DNA of 15,694 nt from Oscillospiraceae bacterium (GTDB lineage: Bacteria > Bacillota > Clostridia > Oscillospirales > Oscillospiraceae): the NCBI GenBank assembly GCA_009776905.1, contig WRMX01000002.1, forward strand, positions 1-15,694. The letters are read 5' to 3'. Each line of letters starts with the position of its first letter. Position 1 is the first letter of the stretch. Positions 1-8,807 of the stretch are shown one piece after another. A model generated the notes under the pieces. The model made no database searches and was not told the origin of the DNA. It saw only the letters and a list, made by a program, of their open reading frames with translations. The translations under genes were made by a program, and so were the position numbers.

Positions 1-3000
1 ACCTGGTATTGGTGCTTGATGGCGTCGCTCGTTCCGTTGCTGACGGTTGCTTTGATGATGAGGGCGTTGGCGCCTTCGTCGGTCATCTCCCAGAGGGGGA
101 TATTGACGCGCTCGAACGCGACGCCGCTCGCTGTCTGTTTTTTCTCCGGCATCTTTTCGTCCCAAACTTCAAACGTCACCGTTTCGCCCCCCGCGAGGCT
201 TGTGCCGTATACGTTGACGCCGATCGTCGGGGCATCGCCGGCTAGAAATTCATCGTTGAGCGTGTAGTTTATGAACATTGGGTTCGTGACTATGATGTTT
301 TGCACCGTGTTGCCGGCATATGTGATGCTACCGGAGCTTGGGCTGCCGATTGCCGACACGGTGAGGCGCCATGATGTGATGTTGTCGGGCAGCTTGAACG
401 TGTATGTCGCAGTGCCTTGCGCGTTCGAGCGCATTGTTTCAAAATATGCGGTATCTTTGAATATCTCTCTCAGATACGTGTCGTCCTCGTCGCTTCCTGT
501 CGTTGGGAGGGACATCATCGGGACATCCTCATCAATGGAGTATTCGACATATTCCAGCATCTCCAGGGACGGCAGATACCCTCTGTGGGTCGATGCGGAA
601 AATCTCAGACCCGTGCTCACGCTGCGGTATACCGAAGCTAGCGTGTCTACAGTGTAATTTCTGAGAGCGAACAGCGCTTCGTCGACGATGCTGATGTTTA
701 TATCAGCCGGTTTTGCGTTGCCATCCGCGTCTTTTGCCTCGATGGTTATCGTGCACATATCGCCGGGCTTATACGATTCCTTGTCCGTGACGGCGGTCAG
801 CGTCAGGTTGCCTGCGGAATAGTCGTAGCGGAGCGGGGCTCTCATCCCATAATAGCCCGACTGATAATTGAACCCGTTGAAATAATACAGGTAGACCGTC
901 GCGTTTGGGATGTAGTCCGTCGTGAATATCGACTCATAGCGGTTTTTCCCGGCTTGATAGCTTTTTATGCCGCGCATGAGCGTCACATATAGGAAGTTGC
1001 CACGCACGACTTCATCAACGCCGCGCTTGAGGGTGAGGTTTATCGCGTCGCCGACGGCATAGCTTGTTTCCGTGCCGTCGAGGTATAATTCGTTCGTGTC
1101 GGCGTTGTTATAGTAGCTCGAATAGTCGTGGCCGATGTAGAGCCTGTATGACATCGTGCGTCCGTTGCCGTCGATGCAGGTTATATTTGCGTAATAGCCC
1201 TCGAAATCTCTATTCGGGACGGTGAAATCCTTTTCTGCATGGCCGTCTTCGTCTGTCGCAATGCTGAAACTGTCGATCTTCTCTGTCTCGAGCGAGTAGA
1301 AATATCTCGGCAAGACCTTTTTTTCTATGAAATCGTAATAGTCGCCGCTCTTGAATTTGACGTAGTAAGCTCTGTATATTTCAACGTTAATGGTTTTTTG
1401 CGCGATGGGTTTGTCCAGATAGTCGTAATAATCCTTTGCCGTACCGTTGTTGAGTCTGTCGAGCGTGATGGAGTTGACATCGACCGATATCGATGCGTCT
1501 TTGCCTATGCGCGATGTTTTCGCATTGATGTCAATGTCGTTTATGAATGAGCGGACGGAGACGCTTTTTGTCGTCCTGCCGATTTCGGGAAGCGTCGCTT
1601 CCGCCGTGAAGGTTATGCTCGACATCCCTTGGGCCGTGCTGCGCGGCACGACTGTTACCGTTGTATCCACCATTCCGTCTATGTCCGTCTTTGCTTGGGA
1701 GTATATGGGAGATTCCAGGGCTCCGAAATTTGATGTGATGCGGTATGAAACGTCCAAATCGGAAACGGGCGTTCCCTCAAAGAAGCCTGCTTTCACGGCA
1801 AACGTGATCGTGTCGTCGGCGAACACGGCTTTCTTGTCTGCGCTTACATCGATTTTGTACGGTGGCTTTACGTAATCCTGCACGGAAAAGTATGTGCTGT
1901 TCAAAGCTATGCTGCCGTGATATATCGTCAGGCAGTAATAGCCGGCATCCAGATTCGGCAGTTCGATTTCGTCCGAGTATATGCCGTCCACGACGGGGAC
2001 GGTTTGCGTGTATAGTATGTCCCGCGAGCTATAGAATCTGTATGCTTCGGTCATGATCGCTGTCACGCTGTCTATGTGTTCTTTGTCATTGCGGTCCTGG
2101 ACGAATCCGAAAAACGACAGGGTATCGTCGCTTTTGAACAATGTGCGGTCGAGCTGCATTGCCGTCCTATACGCTTCGTTCGCACTGCCGGGGCTGATTT
2201 GATATCCTCCCCCATAGCTGCTGTAGATCGGTATGTAGACATAGCTGGGAGCGTTGAGCCATATGCATGTCTTACCGTTTGGTGATGTGATGTCAAAACG
2301 TTCGTCCTTGTTGTTTTTGACAACCCTGTCTATTGTCGCGACTCCATTTGCGTCTGTCCTGTATGTTTTTCCGTCTATTTGGTCATAGACCGACGCGCCT
2401 GCGGCGCCTTTCCCCGTGGCGATGTCGTTGACCCATATGAGCGATTTTGTGCCGTCCGCAATAACTTGCACCGGCAGATCGTTGATTTGGATGACCATTT
2501 GGTCGCGGGAGGCGCCATAAGTTGCTTCAACGAGGTAGAAGCCCGGCTGAAGCTTGTCGGGAAGTACCATGTAGCCGGAATATGAGTTTGATGCTATGTC
2601 TGAGATTTCGAATGCGGCTATTTTACTAAGCGTATTGACATCGAGAAGACTGTCGTATTTCGCGTAGCTGGACCAGGATGGCAGCCAGGCAAGCGTTTTT
2701 GCAGCGCTGATGGCCTGGTCCGTGCTATTGAATTTATACACGGCGACCGTGGGGTCCGGACGCTGCTCCGGACCTCTGTGATATGCCAGATATCCAATCA
2801 TTGGCGGTTCGATTGATGGAAGCTCGCCATATCCGGAATGAAAAGAAATCGAGTCGTAGGAAGGTGGCGGCACATAGTCGGGGGCGGGCTCCGTTTCAAA
2901 CGAGAACACATAGTCGTCGAGCAGTTTCTCGCCGGTGCCTTTGAGCGTGACTCCGGCTTTGAGGGTCACTGTATATACCGTGCTGTAGCTTAGAGCTCTC

Positions 3001-3563
3001 GGAACGAACACCGCAGTGTCTTTATGGTACTCGTACCTGCCGGCGACGTTTGGGGATATGGAGAAAAATTCATCGATCTTTGAAAAATCTTCGCATGAAA
3101 ATGTTATTTCTATGCCGCAGTTTCTTGGCACGTTTGTCGCTTCGTTCCTCGGGAACGACGATGTTATCTGAAACTTGACAGCTGTTTGGAATGCCCATGT
3201 GATATCAGGCCCGCCATCGGATGCGGCGCTGCGGGCAAGCCTGAAGATATACAGCGAGTTCGAGGCCAGAGTTACAAGGGGCGTCACGATGAATTCCCTG
3301 CTCGTGTTTTGCTTTATGACCGGCATTGGCTGGCCGTCTATAGTCAGCGTGCCGTTGAGCTGGTCTGCCGTGGTATTGGCAGGGGTCGTCAATATGAACG
3401 CGCTCGAAACATCGATGCCGGACGCGCTGTATTGGAGGGGGGCGAGCGTATACCCATCTTTTGCGGGCGGGGATGCGTACCCTGACTGCGCTGCAGATGC
3501 GTATATCGGGACAAGGCCTATGCTGATGATAGCCGCGAGGCATATCGATATTAATTTTTTCAT
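1..3563 (-). CDS. Secreted alpha-2-macroglobulin-like protein, N-terminal 1187 residues (cut by window edge)
   Basis: An uninterrupted minus-strand frame begins at the ATG at 3563-3561 and leaves the window at base 1. Residues 1-25 form a signal peptide (MKKLISICLAAIISIGLVPI, then YASA/AQ), with no lipobox cysteine, so export by signal peptidase I is inferred. Residues about 38-128 and 129-224 look like two SbsA-type Ig-like (Big_5) domains. Residues about 250-680 resemble the first macroglobulin (MG) domains of bacterial alpha-2-macroglobulins: LPDKLQPGFYLVEATYG at 334-350 and YFSVQDYVKPPYKIDV at 558-573. Residues 953-967 (INISIVDEALFALRN) and 1035-1073 (FKDTAYFETM, then TFKLPDNITSWRLTVSA) match conserved A2M core motifs. 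The thioester domain (GCGEQ-type) should follow but lies outside the window, so whether it is intact is unknown. Such proteins trap proteases in other bacteria; that role here is inference. The start overlaps the stop of the upstream Mo-enzyme gene by 4 bases. Confidence 0.85.
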   Translation of the reverse strand, partial: MKKLISICLAAIISIGLVPIYASAAQSGYASPPAKDGYTLAPLQYSASGIDVSSAFILTTPANTTADQLNGTLTIDGQPMPVIKQNTSREFIVTPLVTLASNSLYIFRLARSAASDGGPDITWAFQTAVKFQITSSFPRNEATNVPRNCGIEITFSCEDFSKIDEFFSISPNVAGRYEYHKDTAVFVPRALSYSTVYTVTLKAGVTLKGTGEKLLDDYVFSFETEPAPDYVPPPSYDSISFHSGYGELPSIEPPMIGYLAYHRGPEQRPDPTVAVYKFNSTDQAISAAKTLAWLPSWSSYAKYDSLLDVNTLSKIAAFEISDIASNSYSGYMVLPDKLQPGFYLVEATYGASRDQMVIQINDLPVQVIADGTKSLIWVNDIATGKGAAGASVYDQIDGKTYRTDANGVATIDRVVKNNKDERFDITSPNGKTCIWLNAPSYVYIPIYSSYGGGYQISPGSANEAYRTAMQLDRTLFKSDDTLSFFGFVQDRNDKEHIDSVTAIMTEAYRFYSSRDILYTQTVPVVDGIYSDEIELPNLDAGYYCLTIYHGSIALNSTYFSVQDYVKPPYKIDVSADKKAVFADDTITFAVKAGFFEGTPVSDLDVSYRITSNFGALESPIYSQAKTDIDGMVDTTVTVVPRSTAQGMSSITFTAEATLPEIGRTTKSVSVRSFINDIDINAKTSRIGKDASISVDVNSITLDRLNNGTAKDYYDYLDKPIAQKTINVEIYRAYYVKFKSGDYYDFIEKKVLPRYFYSLETEKIDSFSIATDEDGHAEKDFTVPNRDFEGYYANITCIDGNGRTMSYRLYIGHDYSSYYNNADTNELYLDGTETSYAVGDAINLTLKRGVDEVVRGNFLYVTLMRGIKSYQAGKNRYESIFTTDYIPNATVYLYYFNGFNYQSGYYGMRAPLRYDYSAGNLTLTAVTDKESYKPGDMCTITIEAKDADGNAKPADINISIVDEALFALRNYTVDTLASVYRSVSTGLRFSASTHRGYLPSLEMLEYVEYSIDEDVPMMSLPTTGSDEDDTYLREIFKDTAYFETMRSNAQGTATYTFKLPDNITSWRLTVSAIGSPSSGSITYAGNTVQNIIVTNPMFINYTLNDEFLAGDAPTIGVNVYGTSLAGGETVTFEVWDEKMPEKKQTASGVAFERVNIPLWEMTDEGANALIIKATVSNGTSDAIKHQYQ

Positions 3564-6343
3564 GTCATCCAACCTTCCAAGCATACACCGCAACTCGCGT
3601 CGACCGTTCGTGCAAAGGCCTCCGGATATTGTTGCTTCCATGTTTCCATTTCTTCGTCCGTCACTTTCGCGACATCAACCAGAAAACCGCTGACGACCAT
3701 GCCGGTAGCTGTTTTTGAAATGATGTTCGTGGGCGTGATGAGGTTGATCGCGCCGCCCCTGTCGAGGGCCTCGGCATTTATCGGGTCGTACCGGGAGCCG
3801 TGGTCGACATATATGGCGCCGGGAATCAACCGCTCCGTGACATATGCGGCGCATAGCACAGTTCCACGTTCGTTGAACACTTTTACGACATCGCCATATT
3901 CAATGCCGTATGCTGCAGCCGTCGCGGGGTTTATCCATGCGGGCTCGTATTGGTAGCCATCCTTTGCGCGAATTTTCATCGTGTCGATTTCGCGGTGCCA
4001 GGTGACATCATCGAGATTGGCATGGAAACGCCAGCGCCCATGGTTGGACATGCATAGCAGCGGGAACTGCTTCGCCCTGTCGCCAAACAATGACTCGTCA
4101 TGCGATTCGCTGCGCTCGATCCATTTTGGATATGGGGGACGTTCCTGGTCGTCGGGGAAGTGCTTTTGAATATTCGTCGATGTGAATTCAAACTTCCCGG
4201 TTGGCGTCAGAAGCGGGTTTTTCTGCGGGTCTTTGACGAATTGCGACAAGCCGGGCGGATACTTTTCGAGGTCGGTCCTCTCCGGGTCGCACGGCTGGAC
4301 ATATATGCCTTTTTTATGGAAATCGTCGTTGGTATCCAGATGCGCTATGCCGGAGCCGCTGTAGAACATGTCAATGATCTCCTGCTTGTCGGATATGCCT
4401 CGGGTATATGCGCCGTAATACTCCGGGCCGAGTTTCTTTGCGACTTCGGCAACGCAGTCGAAATCATCGAGGGATTCGCCGACAGGTGGACAGGCGGGAT
4501 ATTCGCGATACATCGACGTGACGATGCCGCCGGCGCTGTCGTCTGATATGTCGTGCATCTCGAATTTGGTCTGGACCGGCAGAATGATATCCGCCAATAT
4601 GCAATCGTTTTCCAGCCACGGCTGCTGCGCGACAACGAATTCAATCTCCGGGCTCCTCATTGCCTTGACAAACCGGAAGCCATCGTTCCAGCATGTGACC
4701 ATGCAAGGCGAATCTGTCCATATGGCATGGATCGTCGAACAGCCGGGCTGCGGGAACTCATGTTTGACCCATTGCTCGTCTTTCTGCCCGACGAATGAGT
4801 TTAGCCCCCACCACTCCACGCGGCCGTCCAGAATCGCGTCGTGGACCAAGCATTTCGGTATCGACTGCTGTGGAGGCGTGTCTTCCGTTTTCAGGAATTC
4901 CAGGAGTCTTTCCGTTCTCGCCATGATAGATTCCAAACGGGCGCGTTCCGCGTTGTCGGTCGGGCGCAGTTGGGACAATGATTCTTTGATGTCCGACTGC
5001 ACTGCTTCGACGGTCATCGGGACGCGGCCTGTGTGCATATCCCTTTTTGAATTGGGGGGACGCACGATTTCGGCGCGGTAAAATACGTTAATGTTGCGTT
5101 TGCCCTGGTATGGCATGGGATAGTTCCTTGTGAAGAGGTTCCACTCCAGCCACTTTGCTTGGTGGCGGCCCGGTTTCCCTAAGCCCTGCATGGCAAGGAG
5201 GATCGACTGCATGCGCGCCGGCTCCGTCGAGAAAGGCCCGCGGTATCCTGCGCCGCCGTTTCCAATGGTGATGCTTGTTATTTTTCGGGCCCAGTCGCGG
5301 GCAAGCGCTTTAATCGTCCATGGCGCGACGCCGCATTTTTCGCTCGCCCAGTCGGAGGTTTTGGGGACTCCGTCCGCTTTGCCGAGCACATAGTCAAAAA
5401 ATTCTTCGTAGCCGTGGCAGTTTTTTTCTACATATTCAACGTCATACGAGCCTTCAGCGAGCCATGTGTACGCGATGCCGAGATAGAGCGCGGCGTCCGT
5501 ATTGGGCAGCACAGGGATCCATTTGTCGGCGAGGTAGCATGCGGAATAGTTAAGCGCCGGGTCCACATATACATATTTCACGCCCAGGCTGTGTATCCAT
5601 TGGCTCAGGCGGCTTGCCATATAGCCGTCAAAACCAACGGATGTCGTTTCAGGGTCAGCTGACCAGAAGAGGATCAACTCGGTATTTTTGGCAATATCGA
5701 CCCAAAGGCTGTCCATGGGGGTCATTTCGCCCACAGGTTCGCAGCCCCAGACGTTTCGCGATCCCCAAGTCATGCCTTCCCAACTGTCCATGTTGCGCAT
5801 TTGCACTGTGTAGCCGCCCATCAGCGACAACAGGCGGTTCATGCAGCCGTGGGAGGGGGCCGTGTGTTTCCCTTCGCCGTGCATGTCCGCCTCTGCGAGA
5901 ACAGCGGACATCCCATATTTCTCTTTGACGCGGACGAGCTCGGAGGCAATGAGGCTCGCGGCCTCGTCCCATGATATGCGTATGTATTTGCTCTTGCCGC
6001 GGTTTTGCGTGTTGCGGTCGCCGTTTGGGTCCCAGTCGATGCGTTTGAGCGGATAGCGGACGCGGTTCTCGGAGTAGACGCGTTTTTTATATGATGTGTA
6101 GTAGACTCCGGGGATTGAGCGTCTCGGCGGTTGGAGCAGGCTGCCCCTGCTTTCTATTTTCCATGGGTTGAGAGTTTCCCATTCGTTGTCTTCTTCATAA
6201 TAATATGGCCTTATACGGGTGATTTTGTCGTTGTTGTCGGATTCAACGACCATTGGGGGGCCGCTGATCGACCCCATGAGGCTGCCGGTCTTGTAGACTC
6301 TTTTGGCTGCGCCTACTTTTTCGTTGAGGGCGTTGTTGTTCAT
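3560..6343 (-). CDS. AthL-like molybdopterin oxidoreductase (pyrogallol hydroxytransferase-type large subunit)
   Basis: The 927-aa protein belongs to the DMSO-reductase (bis-MGD) family and most resembles the large subunit of Pelobacter acidigallici pyrogallol-phloroglucinol transhydroxylase. Shared stretches as I recall that sequence are NPWKIESRG (59-67), KRIDWDPNGDRN (100-111), DSWEGMTWG (186-194), FWSADPET (226-233), AYTWLAEGSYDVEYV (291-305) and the C-terminal DRGGAINLITP (861-871). By that alignment Ser187 would be the Mo ligand, with Asp186 and His155 near the substrate. No N-terminal Cys cluster for a [4Fe-4S] centre and no Tat signal are present, as in AthL, so it is probably cytoplasmic. 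Residues about 430-490 form a helical, charged insertion relative to AthL, and the tail has a CxxC (918-921). The ribosome site AGGAAAGG precedes the ATG. No iron-sulfur small subunit (AthS) is seen nearby. Catechol dehydroxylases are related alternatives; the substrate is not determinable. Confidence 0.88.
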   Translation of the reverse strand: MNNNALNEKVGAAKRVYKTGSLMGSISGPPMVVESDNNDKITRIRPYYYEEDNEWETLNPWKIESRGSLLQPPRRSIPGVYYTSYKKRVYSENRVRYPLKRIDWDPNGDRNTQNRGKSKYIRISWDEAASLIASELVRVKEKYGMSAVLAEADMHGEGKHTAPSHGCMNRLLSLMGGYTVQMRNMDSWEGMTWGSRNVWGCEPVGEMTPMDSLWVDIAKNTELILFWSADPETTSVGFDGYMASRLSQWIHSLGVKYVYVDPALNYSACYLADKWIPVLPNTDAALYLGIAYTWLAEGSYDVEYVEKNCHGYEEFFDYVLGKADGVPKTSDWASEKCGVAPWTIKALARDWARKITSITIGNGGAGYRGPFSTEPARMQSILLAMQGLGKPGRHQAKWLEWNLFTRNYPMPYQGKRNINVFYRAEIVRPPNSKRDMHTGRVPMTVEAVQSDIKESLSQLRPTDNAERARLESIMARTERLLEFLKTEDTPPQQSIPKCLVHDAILDGRVEWWGLNSFVGQKDEQWVKHEFPQPGCSTIHAIWTDSPCMVTCWNDGFRFVKAMRSPEIEFVVAQQPWLENDCILADIILPVQTKFEMHDISDDSAGGIVTSMYREYPACPPVGESLDDFDCVAEVAKKLGPEYYGAYTRGISDKQEIIDMFYSGSGIAHLDTNDDFHKKGIYVQPCDPERTDLEKYPPGLSQFVKDPQKNPLLTPTGKFEFTSTNIQKHFPDDQERPPYPKWIERSESHDESLFGDRAKQFPLLCMSNHGRWRFHANLDDVTWHREIDTMKIRAKDGYQYEPAWINPATAAAYGIEYGDVVKVFNERGTVLCAAYVTERLIPGAIYVDHGSRYDPINAEALDRGGAINLITPTNIISKTATGMVVSGFLVDVAKVTDEEMETWKQQYPEAFARTVDASCGVCLEGWMT

Positions 6344-6374
6344 TTTGGTCGGTCCTTTCCTGTGGTTTTTGCGC

Positions 6375-6446
6375 GGGGGGGGGATGGGCGAGGGGAAGAT
6401 TCTTCGCTGCGTTCAGAATGACACGGGGGGGGGAATGGGGGAGGGG
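6375..6446. repeat. Duplicated G9-tract motif
   Basis: Two copies of a G-rich motif lie 50 bp apart: nine Gs then ATGGGCGAGGGG (6375-6395), and nine Gs then AATGGGGGAGGGG (6425-6446). They sit between the SLH gene and the Mo-enzyme gene, on the strand opposite the coding strand. Runs of at least three Gs separated by short loops could form G-quadruplexes, and G9 homopolymers are prone to length change by slippage. Any effect on expression is inference. Confidence 0.7.
6395..6422 (+). repeat. 28-bp dispersed repeat, copy 1
   Basis: The segment starts GAAGATTCTTCGCTGCG and ends TTCAGAATGAC. It matches copies at 8808-8835 (one difference, T to C at position 18) and 8912-8939. I know this sequence as a common dispersed intergenic repeat in many bacterial genomes; its mechanism is unknown to me. 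This copy lies in the gap between the SLH gene and the Mo-enzyme gene. Confidence 0.8.
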
Positions 6447-6474
6447 ACGGTTCCTTTTTGTATGAACCGTCCCC
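6443..6474. repeat. Perfect 11-bp inverted repeat (hairpin) downstream of the SLH gene
   Basis: GGGGACGGTTC (6443-6453) and GAACCGTCCCC (6464-6474) are perfect reverse complements with a 10-base loop. The hairpin lies 14 bases past the SLH stop codon. It could slow or stop minus-strand transcription or protect the mRNA 3' end, but no run of Us follows it on either strand, so it is not a clear intrinsic terminator. A repetitive palindromic element is equally likely, given the dispersed repeats beside it. Confidence 0.75.
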
Positions 6475-6487
6475 GGAAAAATCGCCG

Positions 6488-8764
6488 TTATTGTTGATTT
6501 GTCGGATATATCCTTGCGATAGCAACATTGAGAGCATACTTGCCCCCTCCGCCCGGCGTGGCGGCGTAGGACAATCGCACCTCCCTGTAGGCAGAATCGC
6601 CTACTGTGCCTTTTGTGAAGATATACGCATTGAGCATGCTGCTCTTATCAAACCCACATTCTTCAAGCACTGCTACATATGTGTCGATTTCGTCGAGCGT
6701 GGCGGAGCCGTAAAAATAGGTTTCCATGTTTGCTTTGACGCTGTTTAGTAATCCTCCGCTGTTTGTGAACTGGTCGAAACTCGGGATTCCGCTGTAACCG
6801 TAATACGTTTCATATTTGTCAACCGGCGAAGGGCCTGTGCTGCCGCCACCTGTGCTGCCGCCACCAGTGCTGCCGCCGCCGGTGCTGCCGCCACCAGTGC
6901 CGCCGCCGCCGGTGCTGCCGCCACCTGTGCTGCCGCCTCCGGAGCTGCCGCCACCCGTTGAGTTGGCGGCCTCGCCGGAATACGAATAGAATGCGAGCCT
7001 CACCGCGTTTTCAATAGAAGCGTTGTCGTTAATATACGTTTCTTTGACGGTGTTGAACGATTGGTTCTTCGCAACATTCAAGTTTACATATAATTTTTCC
7101 AGCACACGGTTGCCGCTGTCGTAGAAATATATGTAGAAATTGTTATTATCGCCGCTGGCGGTGCCTTGCACGGAGAACGTCAGCTTATATTTGGAAGACT
7201 CAAATGCTTTTTCGCATTTTGTGAAGACAAACGACGTGACAGACGTGCTTCCCCAGAAGTTGCCCGTGCTGTAGTAGTTATTGATCGTGAACGGGCCGTA
7301 TTCGCTGTTCAGGACAGGCACGGAGTATGCAGGGGCAGTTTGGGTCGTGCCTCCGTTGTCGCCGCCGGTGTTGCCGCCACCGGCGCTGCCTCCGCCGGTA
7401 TTCGCTTCTCTGCCGGAGCGGGAGAAAAAGCCGATTCTAACAGCGTTTTTGAGCACATCGCCTTCAACAGAAAACGTGTCGACGATTATATTATATGGGA
7501 CATTCGGCGTGACGCTTTTCAGGATGCCTTCCTGTGCCAGCACCCTGCCATTGGCATCGTAGAAGTAGACCGCGATGTCGCAATATTTGTCGTCCGTGAC
7601 GCCTTGAATGCTGACATTGATGTAGTAGTACGTGGCAAAGTCATATTTTTTATATGACGTAAACACGAGCGAGCTGACAGTATTTGTATATGTCGTACGG
7701 CTCGACACTTCGTCGATGATGGTCAGGGGTCCGTATTCTTTATTCAACACCGGCTGATCGAACGGTGATGCTTCCGTGACCCTCACGATGCATGTGGCGG
7801 AAATGTTATTGGCTGTCTTGGCTGTAATAGTTGCCGTACCGATGGCGACGCCTGTCACGACGCCCGTGCTTGACACGGAAGCAATTGATGTGTTGGAGGA
7901 AGTCCATGTGATTGTTTTATTCTCCGCGTCGTCAGGCAGGACCGTGGCGTCAAGCGCCGCTGTCTTGCCGACCTGTACCGTGACGTCTTCATATGCCAAT
8001 GTGATTGATGTCGGCATATTTGAGGGATATAGGCCGACATTTTTTGCGGCAGCCTCCGAGAATACCCCGGCTTCCATTAGCGACTGATAGAGCTGCTTAT
8101 CTGAGTTTTTAAATTTCGCGCTCAGCGCATCGAACGAAACGGCTGCTGCGTCGCCGCGAGTGAATTTTGTGGTCGCGGCGTTATATTGGCCAACCGTAAA
8201 GCCCAGGTTGTCCGACAACACCCAAGAACGGTCCCACTCGAAGTCCGTCCCTGATTCATAACCGAGGGCGCGGAGCACGAATGTGAGATATTGCGCGACC
8301 GTTGTGGGGGATGAGCCTCCGAATGTCGTCGCGCCGACGCCATTGGCGAGCCCATATGCATAGGCGTAGCCTACATATGGTTTTGCCCAGTCGACCACGT
8401 CCGTGAACGGGGTCGTCCAAGTGCCGCGCAGGGCTTCGGCCTCTTTGCCGAGGAGGCGCACGAATAGCGTGATGGCTTCAACTCTTGTCGGGGCCCTGTC
8501 GAGGTCGAAATTTGGCGTTCCGTCCGCGTTGTTTCCCACGCCGCCGAATAGCCCGAGCGCATGCAGTTTTTGCGCTGCGTCGGTAGCGGAGGTCGTTCCC
8601 GCAGGTATTGATGCGGCGGTGGGAGCTGTAGCTGTCTCCGTGGTATATGCCACAGCGGCTTTGGCATCTTGCATGGTAGGTGCCGCGGCGGCGCCGGCAA
8701 GGGTGGGGGCGAGCGAGAGGCAAATCAGGATGGCGAGCGTGTAGGCGAGCATGCGTTTTTTCAT
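6488..8764 (-). CDS. S-layer-homology, Big_2 surface protein with Gly-Ser-Thr linkers
   Basis: The 758-aa protein begins with a signal peptide (MKKRMLAYTLAILICLSLAP, then TLAGA/AAA). Residues about 61-225 are SLH-like repeats (LHALGLFGGVG, RAPTRVEAITLFVRLLG, WAKPYVGYAYAYGLANG, FTRGDAAAVSFDAL), which usually bind cell-wall secondary polysaccharide. Residues about 250-331 form a Big_2 Ig-like domain (PTSITLAYEDVTVQVGKTA, WTSSNTSIASVSSTGVVTG). Two related beta-rich units follow at 336-455 and 480-602, starting FDQPVLNKEYGPLTI and YSVPVLNSEYGPFTI and ending NAVRIGFFSRSG and NAVRLAFYSYSG, which indicates an internal duplication. Eight GGGS-type pentads (603-642) lead to a C-terminal domain (about 645-758) I do not recognise. 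The ribosome site GGAGG lies 9 bases before ATG. It is a cell-surface structural or binding protein; the ligand is unknown. Confidence 0.88.
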   Translation of the reverse strand: MKKRMLAYTLAILICLSLAPTLAGAAAAPTMQDAKAAVAYTTETATAPTAASIPAGTTSATDAAQKLHALGLFGGVGNNADGTPNFDLDRAPTRVEAITLFVRLLGKEAEALRGTWTTPFTDVVDWAKPYVGYAYAYGLANGVGATTFGGSSPTTVAQYLTFVLRALGYESGTDFEWDRSWVLSDNLGFTVGQYNAATTKFTRGDAAAVSFDALSAKFKNSDKQLYQSLMEAGVFSEAAAKNVGLYPSNMPTSITLAYEDVTVQVGKTAALDATVLPDDAENKTITWTSSNTSIASVSSTGVVTGVAIGTATITAKTANNISATCIVRVTEASPFDQPVLNKEYGPLTIIDEVSSRTTYTNTVSSLVFTSYKKYDFATYYYINVSIQGVTDDKYCDIAVYFYDANGRVLAQEGILKSVTPNVPYNIIVDTFSVEGDVLKNAVRIGFFSRSGREANTGGGSAGGGNTGGDNGGTTQTAPAYSVPVLNSEYGPFTINNYYSTGNFWGSTSVTSFVFTKCEKAFESSKYKLTFSVQGTASGDNNNFYIYFYDSGNRVLEKLYVNLNVAKNQSFNTVKETYINDNASIENAVRLAFYSYSGEAANSTGGGSSGGGSTGGGSTGGGGTGGGSTGGGSTGGGSTGGGSTGPSPVDKYETYYGYSGIPSFDQFTNSGGLLNSVKANMETYFYGSATLDEIDTYVAVLEECGFDKSSMLNAYIFTKGTVGDSAYREVRLSYAATPGGGGKYALNVAIARIYPTNQQ
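6836..6955 (-). repeat. Eight tandem 15-bp repeats encoding GGGST pentads
   Basis: Eight consecutive 15-base units encode GGGSS, GGGST, GGGST, GGGGT, then GGGST four times. They form a flexible linker between the second duplicated beta unit and the C-terminal domain of the SLH protein. Near-identical units make the array prone to copy-number change, and each gain or loss keeps the frame. Confidence 0.9.
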
Positions 8765-8807
8765 TGTGGTTCCTCCGTATGATAGATTTGTGGTGTGCGT
8801 AAGCAGT

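Noticed and set aside
9..3485. Many plus-strand open frames across 1-3560
   Set aside because: They are shadows of the long minus-strand A2M-like gene, whose frame is open for 1187 codons with recognisable domains and a signal peptide.
6443..6474. Intrinsic terminator between the SLH and Mo-enzyme genes
   Set aside because: The hairpin is perfect, but C-rich sequence rather than a T-run follows it on the transcribed strand.
8371..8744. Alternate-frame open reading frames within the SLH gene on both strands
   Set aside because: They are overlapping shadows of a GC-rich coding region, without ribosome sites or family resemblance.
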